A stretch of 37,699 bases of DNA from Albibeggiatoa sp964388965 (GTDB lineage Bacteria; Pseudomonadota; Gammaproteobacteria; Beggiatoales; Beggiatoaceae). Positions 8,494 to 17,847 of the stretch are shown here, one piece after another. The notes below the pieces were generated by a model, which did no database searches, was not told the origin of the DNA, and worked only from the letters and a program-made list of their open reading frames with translations. The position numbers were made by a program, and so were the translations under genes. The first letter of the stretch is position 1. Each line of letters starts with the position of its first letter. The stretch is from NCBI GenBank assembly GCA_964388965.1, contig CAYMCP010000028.1, positions 1-37,699 on the forward strand, in the 5' to 3' direction.

Positions 8494-9333
8494 ATGTTTA
8501 ACCCCACTGAGTTATTAATTGATGGTTTCGTAGAGCAGCTTGAAACTGCTTATACTCGAAATTATGGGAGTTTAGAGTCTTCTAATAGCTCTATTATTGC
8601 TTGGGCTGGACGCATGGCGTTGGAGCATTTCGCTAATAGTGATGCGCTTTATCATAATGTGGAGCACACTATTATGGTCACGTTGGTTGGACAAGAGATT
8701 TTACGCGGAAAACATATTCGTGAAGGTGGGGTCTCGCACCGTGATTGGTTAAATTTTATTATTTCCTTGCTGTGTCATGATATTGGACATGTTCGTGGTA
8801 TTTGCCGTGACGACCGCGAAGGTTGTTATACCACCGGGATTAAAAATGAAATGGTTGTATTGCCAGAAGGGGCTACAGATGCCTCAATGTCGCCGTATCA
8901 TATTGATAGAGGTAAACTTTTTGTACGAGAACGTTTTGGTGGTAATCCGATAATTGATGCGGAAGTGATTGCTGCTAATATTGAATTAACACGTTTTCCA
9001 GTGCCTAATGATACAGATCATCAAGCGACAGGTACATATCCGGGTTTGGTACGAGCGGCAGATTTAATTGGTCAATTGGCTGATCCAAATTATTTGCGTA
9101 AATTGCCTGCGTTGTATTATGAATTTCAAGAAACAGGTGTAAATGAAAAGTTAGGTTATGGCTCACCTTTGGATTTACGCCGTAATTATCCGCAATTTTA
9201 TTGGAATATGGTCAATAGTTATATTCAGGATGGTTTGCGTTATTTGCGCGTTACTCAAGAAGGTAAGCAATGGATTGCAAATTTATATGCTCATGTATTT
9301 TCGTCCGAGCATGAAGAATTTCACAATTTCTGA
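8494..9333 (+). CDS. HD-domain phosphohydrolase, cyclic-nucleotide phosphodiesterase-like
   Basis: A 279-residue protein with no signal peptide. Metal-binding motifs are visible: YHNVEHT at about residues 53-59 (HNxxH, as in class I cyclic-nucleotide phosphodiesterases) and CHDIGH at about 94-99 (the HD pair). Further candidate ligands are the histidine in SPYHIDRG (about 136) and D188/D197 in VRAADLIGQLADP. Proteins with this pattern are annotated as Npun-type metal-dependent phosphohydrolases in cyanobacteria and gammaproteobacteria. The substrate is unknown; a cyclic or other nucleotide is likely. It follows the coiled-coil gene by 95 bp and may share its transcript, though a functional link is not evident. 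Confidence 0.7.
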   Translation: MFNPTELLIDGFVEQLETAYTRNYGSLESSNSSIIAWAGRMALEHFANSDALYHNVEHTIMVTLVGQEILRGKHIREGGVSHRDWLNFIISLLCHDIGHVRGICRDDREGCYTTGIKNEMVVLPEGATDASMSPYHIDRGKLFVRERFGGNPIIDAEVIAANIELTRFPVPNDTDHQATGTYPGLVRAADLIGQLADPNYLRKLPALYYEFQETGVNEKLGYGSPLDLRRNYPQFYWNMVNSYIQDGLRYLRVTQEGKQWIANLYAHVFSSEHEEFHNF

Positions 9334-9360
9334 AATATTTAGTTGAAAAATTAAAAAATA

Positions 9361-9385
9361 GTGGGTTTTGCTCTGCTCTACCCAC
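9361..9385. terminator. Hairpin between convergent genes
   Basis: GTGGGT at 9,361-9,366 pairs with ACCCAC at 9,380-9,385 around a 13-base loop, between the ends of the HD phosphohydrolase and pyrX. There is no T-run, so it may be a repeat element or a weak bidirectional terminator. Confidence 0.4.
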
Positions 9386-9462
9386 TCTGAGCTTGTCGCA
9401 AAAAATTTGATAACGAAGGATTTAATTTGCTGGTGAGATGGTGATTTTATTTACCGTTATCT

Positions 9463-10755
9463 TTAACGATTAATTGAAACATGCACAACTTTACCATTAA
9501 TTAACGTATGGCTTACTTTGCCAACAAAATCCCAGCCCAAAAATGGTGTATTCAAACCTGCACTACTCATATTATTTTTGTTTAGTTGCCAGTGTGTCTT
9601 TAAGTCAAAAATACAAATATCAGCATCCGCGCCCACTTGCAGTCGCCCGGCTGCTAAACCTAGCACATCCGCCGCTTGATATGTCACCATACCCAACGCT
9701 AAACTTAAATCCCATCCTTGTTCCGTCATCAAACGTAACGTTAATGCTAACAATGTGTCTACACCGGAAATACCTTGATCGGTCATCGCAAATGGACTTA
9801 ATTTTGCGTCAGGCTCATGGGGTTGATGATCTGAACAAATGGCTTGTATTGTTCCAGCTTCTAAGCCTTGACGTAAAGCTTTTTTATCTCGTTGTGTACG
9901 CAAGGGCGGCATAACATGACATTGAGCGTTATAATCTAAAATATCCATTTCCGTTAAAAATAAATGATGAGCACTCACATCAGCCGTTACTAGTAAACCA
10001 CGCATCTGTGCATCATGTATCATTTCAACTGCTTTAGCAGTAGATAAACGGCAAAAGTGTACTTTTACACCAGTAATTTCCATTAAAGATAAAATCCGTG
10101 ATACTGCAATCGTTTCTGCCGCTTCTGGAATACCTGCTAAACCTAAGCGAGTGCTTACTATTCCTTCATGTGCACAGCCTCTACGCCCTAAAAATGGTTC
10201 TTGAGGCTGCATAAATAAGGTTAAATCACAATTTGCTGCATAAGCCATGGCATGACGTAAAATTTCAGTATTTTCAATAGGGCACATCGCATTACTCACA
10301 CCAATACAACCTGCTTCTTTTAAATCACCCATTTCCGCAAGATGTTGACCTTTTAAACCTCTTGTTAAAGCTGCTAATGGATAAACTTTTGTCATGCCCG
10401 CATTAATTGCGCGTTGTTGTAATAATTCTGCAACGGCAGGTGTATCAATAACTGGATCAGTATCCGGCGGGCAACATAAACTGGTAATACCACCACTAGC
10501 AGCCGCTCGCGTTTCACTGGCAATTGTTCCTTTATGTTCGGCACCTGGTTCGCGTAAACGAACGCTTAAATCTACTAATCCCGGACTGACAACGTGGTGC
10601 GTTGCATCAATACACATAGCCTTATCTGCGCAAAAACCGGTTGGTGGTTCGCCAATAGCGATAATTTTGCCCGCTTCGATGTGTACATCAGTAACCACAT
10701 CCAATTGAGACGCAGGGTCTATCACTCGTCCACCAATAATACTAAACCCAGCCAT
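9463..10755 (-). CDS. pyrX: Non-catalytic dihydroorotase homologue (PyrX/PyrC')
   Basis: A 430-residue amidohydrolase-fold protein of dihydroorotase type. An active enzyme has a DxHxH metal motif before LREPG; here residues 62-71 read DLSVRLREPG, so both zinc-binding histidines are gone. The segment that normally carries SDDG is replaced by GVSNAMCPIEN (about 152-162). Other family blocks remain: HFCRLSTAKAVEM (about 233-245), SAHHLFLTE (261-269) and SDHQPHEPD (308-316). Known: in Pseudomonas and relatives such inactive homologues assemble with aspartate carbamoyltransferase into a dodecamer and are needed for its activity. The ATG directly abuts the pyrB stop, supporting this role. A true dihydroorotase must be encoded elsewhere. 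Confidence 0.88.
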   Translation of the reverse strand: MAGFSIIGGRVIDPASQLDVVTDVHIEAGKIIAIGEPPTGFCADKAMCIDATHHVVSPGLVDLSVRLREPGAEHKGTIASETRAAASGGITSLCCPPDTDPVIDTPAVAELLQQRAINAGMTKVYPLAALTRGLKGQHLAEMGDLKEAGCIGVSNAMCPIENTEILRHAMAYAANCDLTLFMQPQEPFLGRRGCAHEGIVSTRLGLAGIPEAAETIAVSRILSLMEITGVKVHFCRLSTAKAVEMIHDAQMRGLLVTADVSAHHLFLTEMDILDYNAQCHVMPPLRTQRDKKALRQGLEAGTIQAICSDHQPHEPDAKLSPFAMTDQGISGVDTLLALTLRLMTEQGWDLSLALGMVTYQAADVLGLAAGRLQVGADADICIFDLKTHWQLNKNNMSSAGLNTPFLGWDFVGKVSHTLINGKVVHVSINR

Positions 10756-11733
10756 TTAATGTTTATCCTTCTTCTGTTCAGTTTTTGGAGCTAAAATCAT
10801 ACTCATAATAGCCATACGCACTGCAATGCCATTACTTACTTGTTGTAAAATCACGGAGCGTTCACCATCGGTAACTTCCGAGCTAATTTCCACACCACGA
10901 TTAATTGGACCCGGGTGCATGACAATTGCGTCTGGCTTCACCACTTCTAACTTTTCATTGGTTAAACCGTAATATTGAAAATACTCATGTTGGCTAGGTA
11001 ATAACGCACTTTGCATCCGTTCCTTTTGTAAACGCAACATAATAACTATATCCACATCTTCCAAACCTTTTTTTAAGCGGTCATACAAATGTACACCGAG
11101 TGACTCAACATGGACTGGCATTAATGTTTTAGGAGCGACCACACGTACTTCGGCTGCACCTAGCGTTGTCAACGCATGAATTTGAGAGCGGGCGACTCTT
11201 GAATGTAAAATATCACCAACAATTGCAATTTTTAAAGCAGAAAAATCCGCGCCTTTATATTGGCGAATAGTAAACATGTCTAACATGGCTTGTGTTGGAT
11301 GTTCATGCCAGCCATCACCTGCATTAATGATGCTAACGTGTGGTGCAACGTGCTGTGCCATGAAAAACGGTGCGCCACTTTCACTATGTCGAATCACAAA
11401 CATATCACAGTGCATCGCTTCCATATTGCGTAACATATCAATCAGCGTTTCACCTTTGGTCGTTGCAGATGCACTAATGTTGACATTAAGAATATCAGCA
11501 GATAAGCGTTTAGCTGCAAGCTCAAATGTATTACGAGTGCGGGTACTCGGTTCAAAAAATAAATTGGCAATTGTTTTACCACGCAGCAAAGGGGCTTTTT
11601 TTACTTGTTTTTTAGCGACACTGATGAAAGATTCAGCATTATCTAAAATATCTATCAGTAAATTACGTGGCAGCCCTTCAATGCTAATAAAATGGCATAA
11701 GCGACCGTTACTATCGAGTTGGATATTATTCAT
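10756..11733 (-). CDS. pyrB: Aspartate carbamoyltransferase catalytic subunit
   Basis: A 325-residue enzyme that joins carbamoyl phosphate and L-aspartate to N-carbamoyl-L-aspartate, the committed step of pyrimidine synthesis. The carbamoyl-phosphate motif FFEPSTRTRNTFE is at about 59-71. The lid residues S and K lie in SASATTKGE (87-95), HPTQAMLDM at 145-153, and MHPGPINRGVEI near 275-286. Length matches the PyrB class that pairs with an inactive dihydroorotase rather than with PyrI. Its start overlaps the end of pyrR by eight bases, and its stop touches the pyrX start, so the three genes are translationally coupled. Confidence 0.95.
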   Translation of the reverse strand: MNNIQLDSNGRLCHFISIEGLPRNLLIDILDNAESFISVAKKQVKKAPLLRGKTIANLFFEPSTRTRNTFELAAKRLSADILNVNISASATTKGETLIDMLRNMEAMHCDMFVIRHSESGAPFFMAQHVAPHVSIINAGDGWHEHPTQAMLDMFTIRQYKGADFSALKIAIVGDILHSRVARSQIHALTTLGAAEVRVVAPKTLMPVHVESLGVHLYDRLKKGLEDVDIVIMLRLQKERMQSALLPSQHEYFQYYGLTNEKLEVVKPDAIVMHPGPINRGVEISSEVTDGERSVILQQVSNGIAVRMAIMSMILAPKTEQKKDKH

Positions 11734-12241
11734 TGCGTGGACATATTTCCAAAGTTAAAGGTTCTGGTCCATTGAGTTTAACTTGATGTGTTGTATCTAA
11801 ATCGAATACACAACCTATCACATCCGGTTGAATCGGTAACTCACGCCCCCCACGTTCTACCAAAACTGCTAACATTACGCTAGCAGGTCGTCCATAGTCA
11901 AACAATTCATTTAATGCTGCTTTAATTGTGCGTCCAGTATAAATCACATCGTCTACTAAAATAATATGTTTTTCATCTATTGCGGTGGGCAAATTTGAGG
12001 GTTTAACGGTTGGTTGCGACGCAAATTGACTAAAATCATCACGATAAAAATTAATGTTTAACTTACCCAACGGGTTTACCAAGCCTAACAAATTATGTAA
12101 GCGTTCCGCAATCCACACACCACCAGTATGAATACCGATCATAGCTAATTGATCTGATGTTTTGTCGTGATGATAACGTTTAATGTGGGTCGCCATACTA
12201 TTCAAAATGGGATCAAGGTTGTCCAGTGTTGCCATGTTCAT
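11726..12241 (-). CDS. pyrR: PyrR, pyrimidine operon regulator / uracil phosphoribosyltransferase-like
   Basis: A type I phosphoribosyltransferase of about 171 residues from ATG 12,239-12,241 (MNMATLDNLDPIL). The PRPP-binding loop HIILVDDVIYTGRTIKAA is intact at about residues 91-108, and GIHTGGVWIAERL near residue 35-47 matches the family. The reading frame is open 63 codons further upstream to 12,430, but that part resembles no PyrR sequence and normal PyrR length argues for the internal start. Known: PyrR controls pyr genes by RNA attenuation in Gram-positive bacteria. In gammaproteobacteria with pyrR-pyrB-pyrX it sits at the head of the operon and may act at other levels. I could not identify an attenuator upstream. 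Confidence 0.88.
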   Translation of the reverse strand: MNMATLDNLDPILNSMATHIKRYHHDKTSDQLAMIGIHTGGVWIAERLHNLLGLVNPLGKLNINFYRDDFSQFASQPTVKPSNLPTAIDEKHIILVDDVIYTGRTIKAALNELFDYGRPASVMLAVLVERGGRELPIQPDVIGCVFDLDTTHQVKLNGPEPLTLEICPRNE

Positions 12242-12671
12242 GTTCCAAACAAAAGCGAATTCTACTGTTTTCACGGTATAATTTCCATCAATTATCAATA
12301 AATACTCACATTGGGCAGGGTTTAGGTTATGGGATTTGATATATCGAAACAACACAATTTCTGGATAGCCGCAAGTTTTAAGTCGCAAAGGAGTCAGCCT
12401 TTCAAAGAACTGATAGCACTGATCTAGCATAAGAATTTTTGAAGTAAAAATTACAATTTCGACATTTTGTACTTATGAACAAAGCAATTGTTTGGTTTAA
12501 AATATTTATTCATGGAAATTATAGCTACACAATGTATTTTTTTAAGTTTAAATATCAAATAGTTAGCAATGTAGTGTTGAATACCAGCTATAAAAACTAT
12601 TTATTTTTGACAATGGATTTAATTTTGCTAAAGTTTAATTATAAATTATATCCATCCACTGGAGAGGTGCT

Positions 12672-13199
12672 ATGAACGAAACAAATAATGTGAGTTATGC
12701 AAAATTACTTTCTGCTCTTTATCAATTGTGTATTGCAGAGCAAACCGGTACTTTTTTTGTGACAGCCCCGGACGGTGTAACGGTCGCGTTTATTTTGCGC
12801 AAGGGCGTGGTGACTGCTTGCATCTGGGAGCATGAGCAAGGTTTGACGGCATTGCGTAGAATTAAAGAATTAAAAACAGGACATTATGTATTTTCTGAGA
12901 ACGTATTTTTTTCATTACAACAACATGATGATTTACCTTCAACTGCGCAAATTTTTAAATTATTAGGGCATTTATTACCAGAAAATTCACCATTATTAAA
13001 ATCTGATTCAATAAAACGCTATCGCGGTGCGTCCGTCGTCTGTGAACAGGCATTACAGCACGAAGAAAACAAACAACCAACTATTATTTATCGTGGCATT
13101 AAAATAGATAATCAACATGCAGAGATGGAAGAACTAGCTTGTTCTCCAGTTACTTGCAGTAGTGAAAAACGCTATACTTATCGCGGATGTCATTATTAA
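12672..13199 (+). CDS. DUF4388-like protein with three C-terminal YRG motifs
   Basis: A 175-residue cytoplasmic protein preceded by GGAGAGGTGCT before the ATG, a good ribosome-binding site. Residues about 8-75 (LLSALYQLCIAEQTGTFFV, then FILRKGVVTACIWE and LKTGHYVFSE) match the plan of DUF4388/PatA N-terminal domains. Those occur in cyanobacterial and myxobacterial signalling proteins and take part in regulation of motility or gene expression. The C-terminal third is a linker carrying three short motifs: RYRGAS (about 116-121), IYRGIKI (about 139-145) and TYRGCHY (the last seven residues). These recall the YRG-x-x-Y signature of cyanobacterial DUF4278. Function unknown; a signalling adaptor is plausible. 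Confidence 0.55.
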   Translation: MNETNNVSYAKLLSALYQLCIAEQTGTFFVTAPDGVTVAFILRKGVVTACIWEHEQGLTALRRIKELKTGHYVFSENVFFSLQQHDDLPSTAQIFKLLGHLLPENSPLLKSDSIKRYRGASVVCEQALQHEENKQPTIIYRGIKIDNQHAEMEELACSPVTCSSEKRYTYRGCHY

Positions 13200-13203
13200 A
13201 TCA

Positions 13204-13461
13204 TTATATTTCATCACGTTGCGCTAATTTTGCATGTTCTTTACAACAATATTTTTTACCATCTCGTGTTACTACCTCAAATGCCGGCACATTTAAACCG
13301 CAATAATGGCAACGTATCATATTGATATAGCGTGATGTAGGTGTGTCGCCTATCGTCGCACCTTTTGGTGTAGATTGTTCGAGGTAGTTTAAATATGCTT
13401 TTTTACTAAATTTCCACAATAGCCATCCTACAAACGCATAGCCAATAACTCTTAATAACAT
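13204..13461 (-). CDS. PP0621-family small membrane protein
   Basis: An 85-residue protein from ATG 13,461 (MLLRVIGYAFVGWLLWKF), giving one N-terminal membrane segment. An in-frame ATG at 13,527 would add 22 residues without family support. The C-terminal half has a small zinc-ribbon-like motif, MIRCHYCGLNVPAFEV, then KKYCCKEH, i.e. CxxC plus CC and H. This arrangement, a membrane anchor plus a CxxC...C-x-H ribbon, is that of the PP0621 family, found next to type IV pilus or other envelope genes in gammaproteobacteria. Function unknown. It ends five bases from the end of the convergent DUF4388 gene. Confidence 0.7.
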   Translation of the reverse strand: MLLRVIGYAFVGWLLWKFSKKAYLNYLEQSTPKGATIGDTPTSRYINMIRCHYCGLNVPAFEVVTRDGKKYCCKEHAKLAQRDEI

Positions 13462-13571
13462 TCTAATTTTCCTTGAAATTGTAGGATTAATCCAGAAGAT
13501 ACAACACGACGGATAAAAGTCTACCACTTCACTTTAAAAATATAAAAAATTACATTAAATGTGCGGACTAC

Positions 13572-16500
13572 TTATTTTACTTTAATCCCATATACAATTG
13601 TGTATAGCACTGGAATAACTAATAAAGTCAACAGAGTGGCAAAGCCTAAACCAAACATAATCACAACTGCCATGCTGTTATAAAACGTATCAAATAGCAA
13701 TGGAATTAAACCTAAAATCGTGGTGACAGCCGCCATAAATACTGCAATCACACGACTGATTGAGGCGTGAAATACTGCTTCATACGGGTCTTTACCCTCA
13801 TCTTGCTCTATTTTAATCTGCTCTACCAATACAATTCCATTTTTTAAAATCATGCCCGATAAACTCAAAAAACCTAATAATGACATAAAACCAAATTCAG
13901 CATTCATCGCTAACATGCCGACGGTAACACCAATAATTGCCAGTGGTACAGTTGCCCAAATTACTAACGGTTGTCTAATCGTATCAAACAGAAATACAGT
14001 AATAATAAACATGAATAAATAACCTAATGGTAATGCACCAAAAATTGATGCTTGAGCATTAGTAGCATCTTCATATTCGCCACCCCATTCTAGATGATAA
14101 CCGTTTGGTAAATTCAGGGCTTCTACTTTAGGACGCAATTGCTTAAATAATTGATCTGCATTCAAATGTCCACGATAATCAGGATCTGCCATAATCGTAA
14201 TTGTGCGTTTACGGTCTCGGCGCATCACCCGTGCATCTTCCCACACCGTTTCAAAACCCGACACCACCTGCGAAATTGGCACATAACGTTGATAGGCACT
14301 GCTCCAAATTTGAATTTCATTTAAACCATTAATAGCATCACGTTCCGCTTGCGGTGGACGTAAAATAATCGGTAGTAAATCCGCGCCTTCCCGATATAAA
14401 CCAATAGATAAACCTGAAAAATTTAAACGTAATGCTTCATCCACATCTTGCTTGCTAATACCAACACGTCGCGCCCATGTTTCTTCAAATTGAGGACGGA
14501 TTACTTTCACCTGCTCGCGCCAATCATCACGAATATTGTTTGCATACGGATTCTCATGAAAAATTTGTTTTATTTGCTGAGAAATTTGACGCAATATATC
14601 AGGGTCTGCACCACTAATACGTGCTTGAATTTTTGCACCTTCACCCGGTCCAATTTGCAATCGTTCTAATTTGGCAAAAACATCAGGAAAATTATGCGTT
14701 AAATGTTGATTGAATTTAGTAAGTGAATCGTTAATATTTTCTTTATTATCAATTTTTATTAATAATGCTGCGTATGACGAATATTGTTTTTCTGGAGCGT
14801 AAGTAAGTATAAATCTATCCGCACCTCGTCCAATTGAGGCGGTGACGGCTTTGACATGCGAATCTTGTTTTAAATATTGTTCAATTTCAGCTACTTTCTG
14901 CTCAGTATAGCGAATATCCGTACCTTCAGGTAACCACAAATGTGCGTAAAACATCGGTGTATTGAGAGCTGGAAAAAATGCTTGTTTAACAAAACTAAAT
15001 CCATAAATACTGGCAAATAAAGCAGTTATCATTATAATTAAGAATAAAAAACGGAATCGCAAACATAAACCTAATACAGTCCGATAAATTGTAAAAATAA
15101 TCCCTTTGTATGGATCGATAGATGCCGCATTTTCTGTATTTTCTATTAATTGCTCTTTAAAAAAGATACTAGCAAAATAGGGTGTTAAAGTAATCGCTGT
15201 GATCCAGCTTAACAATAAAGAAATCATTAATACAATAAATAATGAGCCAACAAATTCGCCGACCGCTTCTTGAGATAAACCAATTGGAGCAAAGGCAGTA
15301 ATGGCTATCACCGTCGCGCCCAATAGGGGAAATTGGGTTTTAGTTACCACTTGTTTAGCGGCTTCTAATCGGCTCAAACCACGTTTTAAACCTACTAAAA
15401 TACCGTCTGTTACCACGATGGCGTTATCTACCAGCATACCTAACGCAATAATCAATGCGCCTAAAGAAATCCGTTGTAAATTAATTCCTAAAATGTCCAT
15501 GCCAATGAACGTGCCTAAAATGGTGAGCAATAAAATTAACCCCATTAAAATTCCGCTACGCCATCCCATAAAAATCAATAATACACCAATTACGATTAAT
15601 ACAGCCTCGCCTAAATTTATTAAAAAATTATTGACTGAATTTTGTACTTCTTTCGGCTGATTATAAACTTCCGCTATATCAATGCCAATCGGGCGATATG
15701 CTTCCAACTCAGCAAGCCGTTTTTGTAGCAATTCACCCACTACGGTCACATTTACATCTTGAGCGAAGGAAATACCTAATGATAATGCACGTTGTCCTTG
15801 ATAACGATATAAGTGAGTAGGTACTTCGGCAAATCCGCGTGTTACTTTTGCGACATCACCGAGATAAATCTGTTGACTCGCCCCTTGATTACTGATTATT
15901 AATTTTTCTAATTCGCTAACATCGTGGTACGCGCCAGTTGGATGAATACGAATATATTCTCGTCCAACGCGGATATGCCCTGCATTCGATACTACATTTT
16001 GCGTTTCTAGTAGTTGATATAAGCGTTGTACTGGAATACCCAGCTCTGCCAGCCGATGGCGCGAAATTTCTACAAATACTTGTGCTTGCTGATTACCAGA
16101 AACTTGGACTTTACCTACGCCTTCAACTAAAATCAATTCACGACGCAAAAAATCTACATAATTCTCTAGCTCTTGATAAGAATAATCATCACCTTTAATC
16201 ATAAGTAAAATACCGTAGACATCGCCAAAATCATCGTAGATTTGTGGTGTTCGGATATTGCTAGAAAATGATGAAGCTAAGTCATTAATTTTACGGCGCA
16301 TTTCATCCCAAATTTGTGCAAGTTCATTACCTTCATAAATATTTTTCATTTCGACTTCAATTTGTGATAAACCTGCGCTGCTAATAGAGCGAATATTATC
16401 AATATAAGGTAAGGTTTGAATAGCATTCTCTAATCGCAAAGTCACCTCTTCTTCTACTTCTAACGGCGAGGCACCAGGATATTGAGTGATGATAATTGCT

Positions 16501-16631
16501 TGTTTAATGGTAAATTGAGGGTCTTCCAAACGCCCTAAATTAGTAAACGAAATCATTCCCCCAATCAATAAAATTAGAGTGAACATTAAACTAATCGTGC
16601 GATGACGGATCGCATAGACGGCTAAATTCAT
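13572..16631 (-). CDS. RND-family efflux permease
   Basis: A 1,019-residue inner-membrane proton-driven transporter of the AcrB/HAE type. The first membrane helix (RTISLMFTLILLIGGMISF), the two large periplasmic regions and two blocks of membrane helices (about 335-530 and 850-1,015) follow the RND plan. In helix 4 the sequence is GMLVDNAIVVTDGI (about 397-410). The first proton-relay aspartate is present but the second is asparagine, as in some RND subgroups. The start codon overlaps the stop of the adaptor gene by one base (TAATG). It probably exports small organic compounds or dyes. The outer-membrane channel is not encoded next to it. Confidence 0.9.
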   Translation of the reverse strand: MNLAVYAIRHRTISLMFTLILLIGGMISFTNLGRLEDPQFTIKQAIIITQYPGASPLEVEEEVTLRLENAIQTLPYIDNIRSISSAGLSQIEVEMKNIYEGNELAQIWDEMRRKINDLASSFSSNIRTPQIYDDFGDVYGILLMIKGDDYSYQELENYVDFLRRELILVEGVGKVQVSGNQQAQVFVEISRHRLAELGIPVQRLYQLLETQNVVSNAGHIRVGREYIRIHPTGAYHDVSELEKLIISNQGASQQIYLGDVAKVTRGFAEVPTHLYRYQGQRALSLGISFAQDVNVTVVGELLQKRLAELEAYRPIGIDIAEVYNQPKEVQNSVNNFLINLGEAVLIVIGVLLIFMGWRSGILMGLILLLTILGTFIGMDILGINLQRISLGALIIALGMLVDNAIVVTDGILVGLKRGLSRLEAAKQVVTKTQFPLLGATVIAITAFAPIGLSQEAVGEFVGSLFIVLMISLLLSWITAITLTPYFASIFFKEQLIENTENAASIDPYKGIIFTIYRTVLGLCLRFRFLFLIIMITALFASIYGFSFVKQAFFPALNTPMFYAHLWLPEGTDIRYTEQKVAEIEQYLKQDSHVKAVTASIGRGADRFILTYAPEKQYSSYAALLIKIDNKENINDSLTKFNQHLTHNFPDVFAKLERLQIGPGEGAKIQARISGADPDILRQISQQIKQIFHENPYANNIRDDWREQVKVIRPQFEETWARRVGISKQDVDEALRLNFSGLSIGLYREGADLLPIILRPPQAERDAINGLNEIQIWSSAYQRYVPISQVVSGFETVWEDARVMRRDRKRTITIMADPDYRGHLNADQLFKQLRPKVEALNLPNGYHLEWGGEYEDATNAQASIFGALPLGYLFMFIITVFLFDTIRQPLVIWATVPLAIIGVTVGMLAMNAEFGFMSLLGFLSLSGMILKNGIVLVEQIKIEQDEGKDPYEAVFHASISRVIAVFMAAVTTILGLIPLLFDTFYNSMAVVIMFGLGFATLLTLLVIPVLYTIVYGIKVK

Positions 16632-17728
16632 TACAAACCTCTTTCGCTAACTAATGGACGGACTTTGCTATTTTCACGGATTTGATGTACACCTGCCGCA
16701 ACTATTTGTTCACCTGCATGTAAACCGTCTAAAATTTCAATGCCTGTTTCGGTCAATGTACCTACGGTCACTTCTCGTTTGCTAATTTCTGATGTTTCAG
16801 CGTCATAAACCCATACATATTGTAAACTATCATCTTCTGCTTGGAATACACAACTAGAAGGAATTTTTAAATTGGTTTTAGATTCCGCAGAAATATGCGA
16901 TAAATTTACAATAACTTTAGCAGACATGCCAGGCAATACATTAAATTTTTTAGGTTTAGATAAAATTAAACGTACTTTATAAGTGCGAGTTGCAGGGTCG
17001 GCTTGCGTATCAATTTCATGAAAGACTGCAATAAAAGTTTGATCTGGATGAGAGTCAAAAATAACTTGACTTTTAACTTTACGTGCTTGCTTTTTGTTTT
17101 CGACTGAAGCTACCACTTGCTCAGGTACTTGTAAGGCAATATAAACAGTATCAGAACTTTGCATAACAATAATTGTTTGTTTTTTATCGACAAATTCGTG
17201 TATTTCGGCAAGCACTTTTGATACTTCACCAGAAAATGGCGCGAAAATTTTTGTATAACTCAGATTATCTTTTGCTTGTTTTAATGCAGCTTTAACAGCT
17301 AACATCTCAGCTTTACGCGCATCAAATTCCGCTTTTGAAACGTGCCCTTGCTCGACTACTTTGGCTGCACGATCATACTGTGCTTTGGCAAGATTGTAAC
17401 GAGCTTGTTTGTCGGACACTTGAGTTTCAAAATCTTTGGGATCAAGCTGTGCGATTAATGTTCCTTTTTTCACTTCTTGACCTGCTTTTACTGGACGTTT
17501 AATGATTTGTCCACTTACTCGAAAAGCTAACTCTGCCTCATTCACTGCTTCAACAGTGGCGGGGAAAACGCGCAAATTTTCGTCACTCTGGTCGCCGATG
17601 GTAATTATTTTGACCGGACGAATTATCTCAGGTGGCGGTAGCTTTTCTTCTGATTCAGGTAGGCAAGCAACCATTAATGCGCAAAATACACCGACTAATA
17701 CAGATTTTGTATGGAATTGCATTGTCAT
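16631..17728 (-). CDS. RND efflux periplasmic adaptor lipoprotein
   Basis: A 365-residue membrane-fusion protein of the HlyD/AcrA type. The signal sequence ends in a lipobox, LMVAC, with Cys22 as the predicted lipid-modified residue. There is a lipoyl-like half motif (VKAGQEVKKGTLIAQLDP, about 80-97), an alpha-hairpin coiled coil (about 100-160), the second lipoyl half (KIFAPFSGEVSKVLAEIHEFV), then beta-barrel and membrane-proximal domains. The ATG at 17,726-17,728 (MTMQ) or the next one two codons on may be used. It is the first gene of the two-gene efflux operon. No regulator gene is adjacent. Confidence 0.9.
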   Translation of the reverse strand: MTMQFHTKSVLVGVFCALMVACLPESEEKLPPPEIIRPVKIITIGDQSDENLRVFPATVEAVNEAELAFRVSGQIIKRPVKAGQEVKKGTLIAQLDPKDFETQVSDKQARYNLAKAQYDRAAKVVEQGHVSKAEFDARKAEMLAVKAALKQAKDNLSYTKIFAPFSGEVSKVLAEIHEFVDKKQTIIVMQSSDTVYIALQVPEQVVASVENKKQARKVKSQVIFDSHPDQTFIAVFHEIDTQADPATRTYKVRLILSKPKKFNVLPGMSAKVIVNLSHISAESKTNLKIPSSCVFQAEDDSLQYVWVYDAETSEISKREVTVGTLTETGIEILDGLHAGEQIVAAGVHQIRENSKVRPLVSERGL

Positions 17729-17847
17729 GTCTCAACTTTTTTATTGTGACGCAACATAACGAATTTATTAAGATATGGCAAGTTAAATAGATTCATTTTG
17801 CAATTTTAAATCAATATCCATAAACAAACCCGCACCACTAAACTTGT

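Noticed and set aside
10394..10794. Plus-strand frames opposite pyrX and pyrB
   Set aside because: Shadows of well-supported genes.
12431..12480. Possible promoter TTGTAA...TATGCT for the pyr operon
   Set aside because: Box matches are weak and spacing is 18-19; not better than chance in AT-rich DNA.
12475..12675. A 66-codon plus-strand frame upstream of the DUF4388 gene
   Set aside because: Composition is that of AT-rich non-coding DNA, no ribosome-binding site or family resemblance, and it runs into the real gene's start.
15301..15660. A 119-codon plus-strand frame opposite the RND permease
   Set aside because: Opposite to a strongly supported gene and without ribosome-binding site or family match.
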